Shown: positions 20,573-32,712 of the stretch, in pieces
Layout of the letters: each line of letters opens with the position of its first letter
Position numbering within the stretch: the first letter of the stretch is position 1
Notes under the pieces: model-generated
Databases searched by the model: none
Told to the model about the DNA's origin: nothing
The model's input: only the letters and a program-made list of their open reading frames with translations
Position numbers and translations under genes: made by a program
Source of the DNA: Dietzia alimentaria 72
Lineage (GTDB): Bacteria > Actinomycetota > Actinomycetes > Mycobacteriales > Mycobacteriaceae
NCBI RefSeq assembly: GCF_000226215.1
Contig: NZ_AGFF01000023.1
Location: 372,001 to 436,000, forward strand
DNA length: 64,000 nt
Direction of reading: 5' to 3'

Positions 20573-22159
20573 TCAGCGGTAGCGCAGGAGACCCGGCCAT
20601 CGGAAGAGTAAGACCAGGAGCACCAGCACACTCGCCACCGCAGCAGCCCAGGCCTGGACTGTGACGAACGGGGGCAGACCAGCGCCGGGGGGCAGGGTGA
20701 AACAGGCGAGGATCGCGCTGACCGCGACCACCGGGATTCTGAACTCGACCCGTGTTGCCCACGCAGCGAGCGGGACGAGAGCCCACAGTACGTACCACGG
20801 CTGGACGACCGGGAAACACAGAACGATCGCCGCCATGGACACACCGAGACCGCCGACGGGGTGGATCCGTCCGGACTGGACCGCGAACAGCATTCTCACG
20901 GTGAACGCACCGGCCAGGACGAGGGCTGCGGTCTGGGTCATCGCGAGGATCTGCTCGGTGTGGTCGCCCAGGCCGAGATACTGACCGATCCCGCCCACGA
21001 TGACCCCGATGGCGGTCGGTGGCGACAGCCAGCTGCGAAGCGAGGTGGCAGCTCCGAGCTTGGTGATCCAGCCCAGACCCGACGACGTGGCGAACATCGC
21101 GACTGCGGTTGTCGCGCCGCTGATCAGCAGCATGCTCATTGCAGCGCCAAGGGTCGCCGACCAGCCGGCCCCCCACCGACGTGCGAGTGCCATGCCGACG
21201 AAACCCAGAGCGACCACCGTCGGCAGCTTCACGAGGGCTGACCCGGTCACAAGGACGGCGCCCAGGATGAACTGCGCAGCAACCGGCCACCCAGAGTCGG
21301 AGGACGCGACAGCCCGAAGCGCGAAGACCAGACCGACGGCGAGCAGACCCATCATGAGCGATTCGGAGTGAATCCCGGACACGAGATGGAACAGCACCAA
21401 CGGGTTGGCCACGGCCAGCCAGAGAGCTGCGACGTCGGAGACCCCGCAGTACTCGGCGAGACGGGGGACCGCCCAACCGAGCATGAGGATTCCCACCACC
21501 GCCACGATGCGGTGCAGGATCGTCCCGACGACCACATCGTCGCCGGTGATCGCGTGAATGACCTTCTGCACGCCCAGAAAGAGCGGTCCGTACTGATTGG
21601 GGGTGTCTCGCCAGATATCAGGGACGTTGATCGTGAGTGCGTGTGAAGTCCCCAGCGCGGAGACCGGCCCGAGCGAATAGGGATCGTCGAGCGTGTTTCC
21701 GATCGCACCCTGCGCCAGATAGCTGTACACGTCCTTGCTGAACATCGGCGGAGCTAGCGCCAAGGGGATCGCCCAGGACGCGATGATCCGATCAAGCGTC
21801 GCACGATCTATGCGACCACTCAGCCTTCCCCGACGGTCGAAACCAAGAACGTAGGGTGCGAGCATCAGCCAGCACAGTGTCACCACCACCATCCCCGTCA
21901 TGACGATGGTCATCGAGGACTGCTGAAGTCGTAGCCACAGGCCGAACAGCCGCTCGCCCGCCACGGGGTTCTGCAACACCGGCAGAGCCCCGGCGCCGAG
22001 AGCGCCGACCGCCATGGCGACCGCGGCCGTGGTACCCAGCAGACGGATTCGCCGCAGCCGGGCCATCGCCGCCGACATCGGCGCGCCGGTGAAGCGTTCC
22101 TCGGCGTGGAGGCGGGAGGTCACGGCACCGGCGCCACGTCTCGGGGAATCGGCTGCCAC
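20573..22159 (-). CDS. mptB: Alpha-(1->6)-mannopyranosyltransferase (GT-C, polyprenol-phosphomannose dependent)
   Basis: 528 residues with a dozen or so membrane helices. The GT-C type loop after the second or third helix holds PPMFSKDVYSYLAQGAIG, with DVYSY as the characteristic acidic motif, followed by GTSHALTINVPDIWRDTPNQYGPLF. MptB starts the alpha-1,6-mannan core of lipomannan/lipoarabinomannan in Corynebacteriales. Position next to the ABC pair and divergent from sufR is as in M. tuberculosis (Rv1459c). GTG 22159 is preceded by GAGGGCGAG. Its presence supports a mycolic-acid-group host. Confidence 0.88.
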   Translation of the reverse strand: MAADSPRRGAGAVTSRLHAEERFTGAPMSAAMARLRRIRLLGTTAAVAMAVGALGAGALPVLQNPVAGERLFGLWLRLQQSSMTIVMTGMVVVTLCWLMLAPYVLGFDRRGRLSGRIDRATLDRIIASWAIPLALAPPMFSKDVYSYLAQGAIGNTLDDPYSLGPVSALGTSHALTINVPDIWRDTPNQYGPLFLGVQKVIHAITGDDVVVGTILHRIVAVVGILMLGWAVPRLAEYCGVSDVAALWLAVANPLVLFHLVSGIHSESLMMGLLAVGLVFALRAVASSDSGWPVAAQFILGAVLVTGSALVKLPTVVALGFVGMALARRWGAGWSATLGAAMSMLLISGATTAVAMFATSSGLGWITKLGAATSLRSWLSPPTAIGVIVGGIGQYLGLGDHTEQILAMTQTAALVLAGAFTVRMLFAVQSGRIHPVGGLGVSMAAIVLCFPVVQPWYVLWALVPLAAWATRVEFRIPVVAVSAILACFTLPPGAGLPPFVTVQAWAAAVASVLVLLVLLFRWPGLLRYR

Positions 22160-22246
22160 AGTCTCGCCCTCTCGTCCACCGCTGGTGCAATCGGACCACT
22201 CCCGCCTCGTCTTCGGACTAGTTCGGGGTGGGGGGGAATATTTTCG

Positions 22247-22258
22247 TCACAGGAGTGT
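22247..22258 (+). promoter_or_regulatory. Candidate SufR operator
   Basis: TCACAGGAGTGT is a partial dyad lying just upstream of the -10 of sufR, where a repressor would block RNA polymerase. Half-sites resemble the TCACA/AGTGT elements I recall for mycobacterial SufR, but the spacing here is shorter. Placement is the main argument. Confidence 0.35.
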
Positions 22259-22262
22259 TGCG

Positions 22263-22268
22263 TAATAT
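22263..22268 (+). promoter_or_regulatory. -10 element of the suf operon
   Basis: TAATAT, an excellent TANNNT match, with a T-rich TTTTCG about 16 nt upstream as a weak -35. It predicts a leader of about 48 nt to the sufR ATG. Confidence 0.55.
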
Positions 22269-22322
22269 GAGGTGGTGCGTCCCGCACGGGGCGCACCGAG
22301 CATAACCGGAAGGGAGAGGCGT

Positions 22323-23060
22323 ATGAGCGTGCAGCACGTGTACGACAGCGGCACGCGCCCTGACACCCGCTCGACCATCCGAGAGCTCCTGCTAGAACGA
22401 GGAGCACTCACCGCGGTCGAAATCAGCCGAGAGCTGGGGTTGACCGCCGCTGGCGTCCGCCGCCATCTGGACCATCTCAGCGAGACCGGAGAAATCGAAT
22501 CCGTCCGTACCCGACCGGCCGGAACCCGCGGTCGTCCCGCCAAAGCCTTCCAGGTCACGGCCACCGGACGCGAGACGGCTCGGCATGGGTACGACCACTT
22601 GGCTGTCGAGGCGCTGACCGCTCTACGCCGGGTAGGCGGAAGCGAAGCCGTCAGCGACTTCGCACGCGAGCGCGTGCGGTCGGTGATCGGACACGTTCGC
22701 CCCGCCGAAGGCCAAGCGGACATCCAGCGTGCTGCGGGGGACATCGCCTCAGCCCTCTCAGAGGCCGGATACGCATCCTCCGTCGAAGAGGTGGGGACCG
22801 GACTGCAGATCTGTCAGCACCACTGCCCGGTCTGGAACGTCGCCTCTCGCTTCCCCGAGCTGTGCGAGGCCGAGCAGGAGGTGGTGTCCGAGATCGTGGG
22901 CACCCACGTCCAGCGTCTCGCCACCATTGCGGGCGGCAACTGCGCCTGCACCACAAACATCCCCACGGGGGCCGTGTCCGCGGAGTCACTCGCGGCCACG
23001 ATGCCTGCACCGGCCGACGCAGCCGCGTCGGTCACGACCGCCGAAAGGACAGTGCGATGA
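22323..23060 (+). CDS. sufR: Iron-sulfur sensing repressor SufR
   Basis: 245 residues. The N-terminal winged helix ([22 protein letters not shown]) is DeoR/ArsR-like; the C-terminal half carries the cluster cysteines in [17 protein letters not shown] and GGNCACT. Holo-SufR represses the suf operon, and loss of its cluster relieves this. ATG 22323 was chosen for AGGGAG (22311-22316); an in-frame start at 22272 would overlap the promoter. Its stop overlaps the sufB ATG (ATGA), placing the regulator in the operon it controls. Confidence 0.93.
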   Translation: MSVQHVYDSGTRPDTRSTIRELLLERGALTAVEISRELGLTAAGVRRHLDHLSETGEIESVRTRPAGTRGRPAKAFQVTATGRETARHGYDHLAVEALTALRRVGGSEAVSDFARERVRSVIGHVRPAEGQADIQRAAGDIASALSEAGYASSVEEVGTGLQICQHHCPVWNVASRFPELCEAEQEVVSEIVGTHVQRLATIAGGNCACTTNIPTGAVSAESLAATMPAPADAAASVTTAERTVR

Positions 23061-24514
23061 CCATCACCCCAGATCAGGTGACGGCCGACGTCACCGGGCA
23101 CGAGCCGACCACCGATGAGGAGCGGATCGCTTCCCTCGGCCAGTACAACTATGGCTGGCACGACTCCGATGACGCCGGTGCCACCGCGAAGCGTGGCTTG
23201 TCCGAGGCGGTCGTGCGTGACATCTCCTCCAAGAAGAGCGAATCCGATTGGATGCTCGACAAGCGTCTGAAGGCTCTCAAGATCTTCGACAAGAAGCCGA
23301 TGCCCAAGTGGGGCTCGGATCTGTCCGGGATCGACTTCGACAACATCAAGTACTTCGTCCGCTCCACGGAGAAGCAGGCCACCAGCTGGGAGGACCTGCC
23401 CGAGGACATCAAGAACACCTACGACAAGCTCGGCATTCCCGAGGCCGAGAAGCAGCGACTCGTCTCAGGCGTGGCCGCGCAGTACGAGTCCGAGGTGGTC
23501 TACCACCAGATCCGTGAGGACCTGGAGCAGCAGGGTGTCATCTTCATGGATACCGACACTGCCTTCCGGGAGCACCCCGAGTTCTTTGAGGAGTACTTCG
23601 GTTCCGTCATCCCGTCCGGGGACAACAAGTTCTCGGCGCTCAACACCGCCGTCTGGTCCGGGGGCTCGTTCGTGTACGTCCCGCCGGGCGTCCACGTGGA
23701 CATCCCGCTCCAGGCCTACTTCCGTATCAACACCGAGAACATGGGCCAGTTCGAGCGGACGCTCATCATCGTCGACGAGGGCGCGTACGTGCACTACGTC
23801 GAGGGTTGCACGGCTCCGATCTACAAGTCGGATTCGTTGCACTCGGCGGTCGTCGAGATCATCGTCAAGAAGGGCGGCCGGTGCCGCTACACGACCATCC
23901 AGAACTGGTCGAACAACGTCTACAACCTGGTGACCAAGCGGGCGCGTGCCGAAGAGGGCGCGACCATGGAGTGGATCGACGGAAACATCGGTTCCAAGGT
24001 CACCATGAAGTACCCGGCCGTGTGGCTCACCGGTGAGCACGCCAAGGGCGAGGTTCTATCCGTGGCCTTCGCCGGCGAGGGACAGCACCAGGACACTGGC
24101 TCGAAGATGCTGCACCTGGCGCCCAACACATCGTCGAACATCGTCTCCAAGTCGGTGGCACGCGGTGGCGGACGCTCGGCGTATCGCGGTCTGATCCAGA
24201 TCAACCCCGGTGCCAAGGGTTCGAAGTCGAACGTCGAGTGCGACGCGCTACTGGTGGACAACATCAGCCGCTCGGACACCTACCCGTATATCGACATCCG
24301 TGAGGATGACGTGACCCTGGGCCACGAGGCCACGGTCTCAAAGGTGAGCCAGGACCAGCTGTTCTACCTCATGAGCCGCGGGATGACGGAGGAAGAAGCC
24401 ATGGCCATGATCGTGCGCGGCTTCGTCGAGCCGATCGCCAAGGAGCTCCCGATGGAGTACGCGCTCGAGCTCAACCGTCTTATCGAACTCCAGATGGAAG
24501 GATCGGTGGGCTGA
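23057..24514 (+). CDS. sufB: Fe-S cluster scaffold SufB
   Basis: 485 residues of the SufB/SufD beta-helix fold. [12 protein letters not shown] contains the scaffold cysteine, and [21 protein letters not shown] is the C-terminal SufC-contact region. SufB builds nascent clusters in the SufBC2D complex. Unlike M. tuberculosis SufB there is no intein: the protein runs at normal length through the conserved blocks. ATG 23057 overlaps the sufR stop. A longer in-frame extension into sufR is a shadow. Confidence 0.96.
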   Translation: MTITPDQVTADVTGHEPTTDEERIASLGQYNYGWHDSDDAGATAKRGLSEAVVRDISSKKSESDWMLDKRLKALKIFDKKPMPKWGSDLSGIDFDNIKYFVRSTEKQATSWEDLPEDIKNTYDKLGIPEAEKQRLVSGVAAQYESEVVYHQIREDLEQQGVIFMDTDTAFREHPEFFEEYFGSVIPSGDNKFSALNTAVWSGGSFVYVPPGVHVDIPLQAYFRINTENMGQFERTLIIVDEGAYVHYVEGCTAPIYKSDSLHSAVVEIIVKKGGRCRYTTIQNWSNNVYNLVTKRARAEEGATMEWIDGNIGSKVTMKYPAVWLTGEHAKGEVLSVAFAGEGQHQDTGSKMLHLAPNTSSNIVSKSVARGGGRSAYRGLIQINPGAKGSKSNVECDALLVDNISRSDTYPYIDIREDDVTLGHEATVSKVSQDQLFYLMSRGMTEEEAMAMIVRGFVEPIAKELPMEYALELNRLIELQMEGSVG

Positions 24515-24519
24515 CCACC

Positions 24520-25728
24520 ATGACCGACACCACAACCCCCACAACGGCGACCGGTCCTGCGCCGATCACCGACAGCTACGGCGTACCTGTCACCGCGACC
24601 AAAGGCGACCAGTTCACCTCGTTCGACGTGAATGCCTTCGAGGTCCCCACCCACAAGGACGAGGCCTGGCGCTTCACGCCGCTCCGGAGGCTTCGTGGTC
24701 TCCATGACGGCTCCGGGGTCTCGGCCACCGGGCGGCTTCTGGTCTCCGTGCCGGAACGCGAGGGCCTGACCGTGGAGACGGTCGCGACAGACGACAAGCG
24801 CATCGGTCAGGCCGGAGCACCGCGTGACCGTGTTGCTGCTCAGGCCTTCAGCTCGGCTGACCAAGCCACGCTGCTGACCGTGGCCAAAGAGACCGAGTTC
24901 GCCGAGCCGGTCTATGTCACGGTCGACGGCCCCGGCGAGGGCGAGTTGGCCTACGGCCACCTCCAGCTGCGTCTGGAGCAGTTCGCCAAGGCCACGTTCG
25001 TGATCGACCAGCGGGGCGGCGGCACCGTTGCGGAGAACATCGAGTTCGTGGTGGGCGACTCCTCCCACCTCGAAGTGGTTGTCATCCAGGACTGGGACAG
25101 CGACGTGGTTCACGTGGCCGGCCACCACATCCAGGTCGGCCGCGACGCCAGCCTGACCTACACAGCCGTGACCTTCGGCGGCGAGGTTGTCCGCATTGCA
25201 CCGGTCGCGACATTCACCGCGCCGGGCGGCGAGGTCACCCTCAACGGCCTGTACTACGCGGATGACGGTCAACATCTCGAGCATCGCCTGCTCGTGGACC
25301 ACTCAGTGCCCAACTGCAAGTCGGAGATTCTCTACAAGGGCGCGCTCCAGGGCGACCCCAAGTCGAACCTCCCCGACGCGCACACCGTGTGGATCGGCGA
25401 CGTGCTGATCCGTGCCGCGGCTGAGGGCACCGACACCTATGAGATGAACCGCAACCTCATCCTCACCGACGGTGCTCGCGCTGATTCCGTGCCCAACCTC
25501 GAGATCGAGACCGGGGAGATCGCCGGTGCCGGTCACGCCAGCGCCGTCGGCCGCTTCGATGAGGAGCACCTGTTCTACCTCATGTCGCGCGGGATCCCGG
25601 AGGATGCGGCCCGTCGACTCGTGGTCCGTGGCTTCTTTGGAGAAGTGATCAACCAGATCGGCGTCCCGGAGGTTCGCGAGCGAATTACCGAGGCCGTCGA
25701 GGTCGAATTGCAGTCCTCCGGTCTGTAA
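24520..25728 (+). CDS. sufD: Fe-S assembly protein SufD
   Basis: 402 residues, paralogue of SufB. KDEAWRFTPLRRLRGLH is the N-terminal signature; the C-terminus has [24 protein letters not shown]. SufD completes the SufBC2D complex and is needed for iron entry. The conserved histidine in the core (CKSEILYKGALQGD region) is in place. It begins 5 bp after sufB ends. Confidence 0.95.
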   Translation: MTDTTTPTTATGPAPITDSYGVPVTATKGDQFTSFDVNAFEVPTHKDEAWRFTPLRRLRGLHDGSGVSATGRLLVSVPEREGLTVETVATDDKRIGQAGAPRDRVAAQAFSSADQATLLTVAKETEFAEPVYVTVDGPGEGELAYGHLQLRLEQFAKATFVIDQRGGGTVAENIEFVVGDSSHLEVVVIQDWDSDVVHVAGHHIQVGRDASLTYTAVTFGGEVVRIAPVATFTAPGGEVTLNGLYYADDGQHLEHRLLVDHSVPNCKSEILYKGALQGDPKSNLPDAHTVWIGDVLIRAAAEGTDTYEMNRNLILTDGARADSVPNLEIETGEIAGAGHASAVGRFDEEHLFYLMSRGIPEDAARRLVVRGFFGEVINQIGVPEVRERITEAVEVELQSSGL

Positions 25729-25786
25729 CCGCGGCACCAGAAACATTCCCAAAGACACCTGACGATAAAGATAGCGAGACCAACTC

Positions 25787-26554
25787 ATGACCACACTTGA
25801 GATCAAGGGCCTCACCGCCCGCGTAGCCGCGACGGATGGCGCGGAGTCCGTCGACATCCTCAAGGGCGTCGACCTCACCATCGAGTCGGGCCAGACGCAC
25901 GCCATCATGGGACCCAACGGTTCCGGCAAGTCGACGCTGGCCTACGTCATCGCCGGACACCCCAAGTACGAGGTCACGGGCGGAACCGTGACCTTGGACG
26001 GCGAGGATGTCCTGGCGATGGAGGTCGACGAGCGTGCCCGGGCCGGACTCTTCCTGGCCATGCAGTACCCCACCGAGGTCCCTGGCGTCTCCACCGCCAA
26101 CTTCCTGCGTACCGCCGCAACGGCCGTGCGTGGCGAGGCCCCCAAGCTCCGACACTGGATCAAGGAGGTCAAGGAAGCCATGACCGACCTCGACTTCGAT
26201 CCCGCGTTCTCCGAGCGCAGTGTCAACGAGGGATTCTCGGGTGGAGAGAAGAAGCGCCACGAGATCCTCCAGTTGGACTTGCTCAAGCCGAAGATCGCCG
26301 TGCTGGATGAGACCGACTCGGGCCTCGACGTAGATGCACTCCGCGTGGTCTCGGACGGCGTCAACCGCTACCGGACCGAGGAGAACGGCGGAATCCTCCT
26401 CATCACGCACTACACCCGCATCCTCCGGTACATCAAGCCCGACAAGGTCCACGTCTTTGTGGGCGGCCGGGTCGTTGACACCGGTGGGGCCGAGCTGGCC
26501 GACCAGCTCGAGGCTGAGGGATACGAGAAGTACCTGACCGCGGCACACGCCTGA
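25787..26554 (+). CDS. sufC: Fe-S assembly ATPase SufC
   Basis: 255 residues. Walker A IMGPNGSGKSTLAY, signature GFSGGEKKRHEILQ, Walker B KIAVLDETDSGLDVD and switch His in LITHYTRIL are complete. SufC dimerises on SufB and SufD and drives the rearrangement of the scaffold. A 58-bp gap from sufD has no clear promoter. ATG 25787. Confidence 0.96.
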   Translation: MTTLEIKGLTARVAATDGAESVDILKGVDLTIESGQTHAIMGPNGSGKSTLAYVIAGHPKYEVTGGTVTLDGEDVLAMEVDERARAGLFLAMQYPTEVPGVSTANFLRTAATAVRGEAPKLRHWIKEVKEAMTDLDFDPAFSERSVNEGFSGGEKKRHEILQLDLLKPKIAVLDETDSGLDVDALRVVSDGVNRYRTEENGGILLITHYTRILRYIKPDKVHVFVGGRVVDTGGAELADQLEAEGYEKYLTAAHA

Positions 26555-28281
<1,727 letters not shown>

Positions 28282-28284
28282 AAA

Positions 28285-28692
28285 ATGACTGATCAGGCGA
28301 GCACCGCCCTCAACCGCGAATACCAACCGGATCCCAACAAGCCGGAACAGTCCGAGGAGGACATGGCGCTGGTCGCCGATCTCGAGGAGGCCATGCGGGA
28401 CGTGGTCGACCCAGAGCTCGGCATCAACGTGGTGGATCTCGGACTCGTGTACGACATCTGGGTTCGGCCAGGAAAGACGGACGGCTCTGTTATCGCACGC
28501 GTCGATATGACCCTCACCTCTGCGGAGTGCCCTCTCACGGACGTGATCGAGGACCAGGCGCAGAGCGCGACAGTGGGAGCCGACCTGGTGAACGAACTCG
28601 AGTTGAACTGGGTTTGGATGCCGCCGTGGGGCCCCCAGAAGATCACCGATGACGGCCGCGAGCAACTCCGCGCGATCGGCTTCACAGTCTGA
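28285..28692 (+). CDS. sufT: SufT/MIP18-family Fe-S maturation protein (DUF59)
   Basis: 135 residues. VVDPELGINVVDLGLVYDI and LTSAECPLTDVIEDQ with the conserved cysteine define the family, and the C-terminus WMPPWGPQKITDDGREQLRA is typical of actinobacterial members. SufT proteins help with Fe-S delivery to client proteins. Three bases after sufU; last gene of the suf operon, closed by a hairpin terminator. Confidence 0.92.
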   Translation: MTDQASTALNREYQPDPNKPEQSEEDMALVADLEEAMRDVVDPELGINVVDLGLVYDIWVRPGKTDGSVIARVDMTLTSAECPLTDVIEDQAQSATVGADLVNELELNWVWMPPWGPQKITDDGREQLRAIGFTV

Positions 28693-28712
28693 GCCCGAAC
28701 GCGGGACACCCC

Positions 28713-28741
28713 CATTGGCGCCGGGCACCCCGGCGCCAATG
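28713..28741 (+). terminator. Terminator of the suf operon
   Basis: A 13-bp perfect stem, CATTGGCGCCGGG (28713-28725) with its complement (28729-28741), loop CAC, followed by GTCTTTCT. Confidence 0.85.
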
Positions 28742-28758
28742 GTCTTTCTCCAGCGACT

Positions 28759-28764
28759 TAAACT
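28759..28764 (+). promoter_or_regulatory. Leaderless-type -10 element
   Basis: TAAACT ends 6 nt before ATG 28771 and has no ribosome-binding site after it. Confidence 0.55.
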
Positions 28765-28770
28765 GGGTAA

Positions 28771-29556
28771 ATGCCTGAATCTGCTGATCACACTGATCAC
28801 GCCGCCCCGGGCGATGACTTTCGCAACCCTGGCACGCACCAGGGCAATACCCTGACTCGACCGACCGCGTGGCTTCTGCTGCCCCCCGCGATCCTGCTCG
28901 CGCCGCTGTCCGGATTCCTGCTGTACATGGTCCACCGCACGGGTAGCAACGAGCCGTTCCACGCGTGGAACCTCTTGTGGACCGCGTTCGACATCGGTGC
29001 GGAGGGCAATGCCGCCGTCTGGTTCGCCTCCACCGTATGGCTCGTTGTGGGCGTCTTCGCAGCACTTGCCGCCGTCACCGCGCCCCGGTTCCGTAAGTCA
29101 TGGTGGTTGTTCTCGGCCGTCGGCGTCATGGCATCGATGGATGAAGCCGCGGCACTGCACGAACGACTCTTCGTGGTGGGGGACCGACTCGCCCCCTACC
29201 TACCGTTCGACACGTTCTACAACTGGGTGATCCCCGGATCGATCATCGCGCTAGTAGTAGCAGTCCTGCTGATCAGACTGGTCCTGGCGCTGGACCGCAG
29301 GGTCACCGCGGCACTGATCGCTTCCGCCGCCCTCTTCCTCCTCGGGTCCCTGGTCATCGAGACCCTGACCGGGTTCGTCCACCGCGCGGACGAGGGGATG
29401 TCCACGACCTACCTCGTGTTGATGTACATCGAGGAGACCTGTGAACTCATCGCTGTGGCGGTAGCAGCGACAGCCCTCTCGTCGATGTTCCGCGTCGTCC
29501 GCGTTCCTCACGGCCTGACCGTGCGCTTCGACGGGTTCAGGTCACCCACGGCTTGA
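28771..29556 (+). CDS. Polytopic membrane protein of unknown function with conserved acidic/His residues
   Basis: 261 residues, about six membrane helices (near 33-54, 83-104, 110-121, 153-173, 178-196, 213-238). The N-terminal 30 residues are hydrophilic and His/Asp-rich. Polar residues cluster inside or at the edge of helices: SMDEAAALHERL (122-133), VIETLTGFVHR (195-205) and YIEETCELI (219-227). The spacing of Asp, Glu and His suggests a metal or cofactor site in the membrane; this is my inference. It converges on the lycopene cyclase gene with no close neighbour on its own strand. I do not recognise a named family. Confidence 0.75.
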   Translation: MPESADHTDHAAPGDDFRNPGTHQGNTLTRPTAWLLLPPAILLAPLSGFLLYMVHRTGSNEPFHAWNLLWTAFDIGAEGNAAVWFASTVWLVVGVFAALAAVTAPRFRKSWWLFSAVGVMASMDEAAALHERLFVVGDRLAPYLPFDTFYNWVIPGSIIALVVAVLLIRLVLALDRRVTAALIASAALFLLGSLVIETLTGFVHRADEGMSTTYLVLMYIEETCELIAVAVAATALSSMFRVVRVPHGLTVRFDGFRSPTA

Positions 29557-30690
29557 CGGGCGTATGACCGCCGCCGCAAGTCCTGCCTTCTGTCTGAGCG
29601 GCATCGACTTCCACATTCCCCACATCGCGGACGCCACCTGATAGGACGGACTCGCACCGTCGAAGAACCAGTGCTGCCGCAGACCGTCCAACTTGCCGAA
29701 CGCGTTGAACAACTCCCGCAACGTACGGGCGTCGGCTCGCAACAGCGCCCGGAGACCCGCCCTATGCAACGAGGTTGTCAGTCGGGCCCGCGGAGCCGGC
29801 AGCGGACGACCCGAGCCGAGAGCATGGACCGCCGCCGGGACCGCTGCCAACATCGCCGCCACCGAATAACCCGTGGCGGCGTGGCCGTGGCCGCCCGCCG
29901 TGCCGAAACTTTCCACCCGCGGATCGTCGGAGGCCGGTGACGGGGGCATCAACGGGATCCGCACCCGCTCCACGGCCAGCGGCGAGTCGATGGCAGCCGA
30001 CGAGACCCCCCGACCTGCCAGTCTCGAGCGCAGCCGGCTAGCCAGGACGCTCTGACCCGGGCCCGGCGATCCCGCAAGACACGTCTCCTCGAGGAGAACC
30101 CGGTCCGAATCCAGGGGGATCGCGTAGAGGAAGCTCGGGACGGCCCCCTCCTCGTCGTCGTAGTCGTCGCGCCAGTCCATGAGTAGTGCGGACTCCCCAC
30201 CCAGGGCGGCCGCGGCATCGTCGGCGTGCAGGACGATGCCGTAGGCGGTCTGTAGGGGCCCACGGTTGCGCTGGCCTCCGGCGCCGCGGCAGTCAACCAC
30301 ACGATGCGCACGGCTGGTGAGTGCGCGCAGGCCAGCATCGTCGATACTCGTGCGTTCGATGGCGACACCGGGCCCGAGTGGAAGTGCGCAGCGGAGGGCG
30401 TCGTTAGCGATCACGCCGTAGTCCCGGGGGAGGACGGCGCGGTCCGTGGAGTACAGCGCCGGCGCAGACACCCGGCTCGCCAGAACGTCGACACCGCACA
30501 TTTCTTCTGTGAGCCACGGGGGCAACTGGTCGAGCCACATGGACAGGGTCTGTAGCCAGGGCGCGTCGGGACGGGGGTCGATGGCCAGGACTGTGAGGCC
30601 CGAATCGGCACAACGGGAGGCGAGCGCGCGACCAGCCGGACCGAGTCCGACCACGGCGACATCGAAGAGATCGTCCCCCATAGCATCCAT
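29542..30690 (-). CDS. crtL: Lycopene cyclase, plant-type FAD-dependent (CrtL/CrtY family)
   Basis: 382 residues. DVAVVGLGPAGRALASRCAD is the FAD-binding dinucleotide motif. YGIVL and MDWRDD, then PSFLYAIPLDSDRVLLEET, match the conserved blocks of lycopene beta-cyclases, which close both ends of lycopene to give beta-carotene. A late GTAGGHGHAATGYSV is the second FAD-contact region. It is a stand-alone gene; no phytoene synthase or desaturase lies in the window. Start ATG 30690 is supported by TACTGT 8 nt upstream; ATG 30681 is possible. It overlaps the end of the convergent membrane protein gene by 15 bp. Beta versus epsilon specificity cannot be read from sequence. Confidence 0.82.
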   Translation of the reverse strand: MDAMGDDLFDVAVVGLGPAGRALASRCADSGLTVLAIDPRPDAPWLQTLSMWLDQLPPWLTEEMCGVDVLASRVSAPALYSTDRAVLPRDYGVIANDALRCALPLGPGVAIERTSIDDAGLRALTSRAHRVVDCRGAGGQRNRGPLQTAYGIVLHADDAAAALGGESALLMDWRDDYDDEEGAVPSFLYAIPLDSDRVLLEETCLAGSPGPGQSVLASRLRSRLAGRGVSSAAIDSPLAVERVRIPLMPPSPASDDPRVESFGTAGGHGHAATGYSVAAMLAAVPAAVHALGSGRPLPAPRARLTTSLHRAGLRALLRADARTLRELFNAFGKLDGLRQHWFFDGASPSYQVASAMWGMWKSMPLRQKAGLAAAVIRPSSRG

Positions 30691-30698
30691 TACTCCTC

Positions 30699-30704
30699 AC
30701 AGTA
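30699..30704 (-). promoter_or_regulatory. Leaderless-type -10 element for the lycopene cyclase
   Basis: TACTGT on the minus strand followed by GAGGAGTA and ATG 30690. The purine run could instead serve as a ribosome-binding site for ATG 30681. Confidence 0.5.
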
Positions 30705-30773
30705 CCGCCGTCAGCGAAGGCATCAGGCCGGAGACGCAGGTCACCGGACTCGTCTCACGACTCGGGCCGCCGG

Positions 30774-30779
30774 TAGAGT
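30774..30779 (+). promoter_or_regulatory. Candidate -10 for the ABC-F gene
   Basis: TAGAGT about 47 nt before GTG 30827, in the 136-bp divergent spacer with the cyclase. Confidence 0.4.
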
Positions 30780-30826
30780 GGCGGATCGGCCCGATTTCCC
30801 CGAAAGCAGACGAGGTACCCGCGCAC

Positions 30827-32458
<1,632 letters not shown>

Positions 32459-32475
32459 GCAAGAGAACACTTGAC

Positions 32476-32700
32476 GGGTGCTGTTGCAAAGTGGACGGAG
32501 TCACTGGATGAGGGCGGCGTGAACAGCGGCCGGCCACAGCCGGTGGTCCCTGTAAGAGATGCCGTAACGGCAGTACCAACGCACCGCCCAGAGGATGTCC
32601 TCACGCGGGTAGTGACGACCAGAGAACATGCTCATACCGCGAGCCTGCCAGCGGGTTACTCGGCAGCGAGTTACGGCCGGTCAACTTTGCGACAGCACCC
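32476..32700 (-). mobile_element. Internally deleted IS6-family element (MITE-like remnant)
   Basis: Terminal inverted repeats GGTGCTGTTGCAAAGT (32477-32492) and, inverted, GGTGCTGTCGCAAAGT (32684-32699) match at 15 of 16 positions, or 16 of 17 if the flanking G/C is counted. They resemble the GGCACTGTTGCAAA-type ends of IS6/IS26 elements. The interior, 225 bp in all, encodes the start of an IS6 transposase on the minus strand. No 8-bp target duplication is visible. It lies between the ABC-F gene and a mycothiol-type gene. Confidence 0.85.
32501..32635 (-). pseudogene. IS6-family transposase, N-terminal fragment
   Basis: The 44-codon reading MSMFSGRHYPREDILWAVRW followed by YCRYGISYRD is the characteristic N-terminus of IS6-family transposases (helix-turn-helix region). 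After YRD it departs from the family and stops. The DDE catalytic domain is missing, so it cannot transpose by itself. Confidence 0.82.
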
Positions 32701-32712
32701 TTGCGCGAAGGG

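Noticed and set aside
23057-24514. Intein in sufB
   Set aside because: No homing-endonuclease or splice motifs; the protein is of normal inteinless length.
32468-32708. Target-site duplication flanking the IS6 remnant
   Set aside because: The 8 bases on each side do not match in either boundary definition, so recent transposition cannot be claimed.
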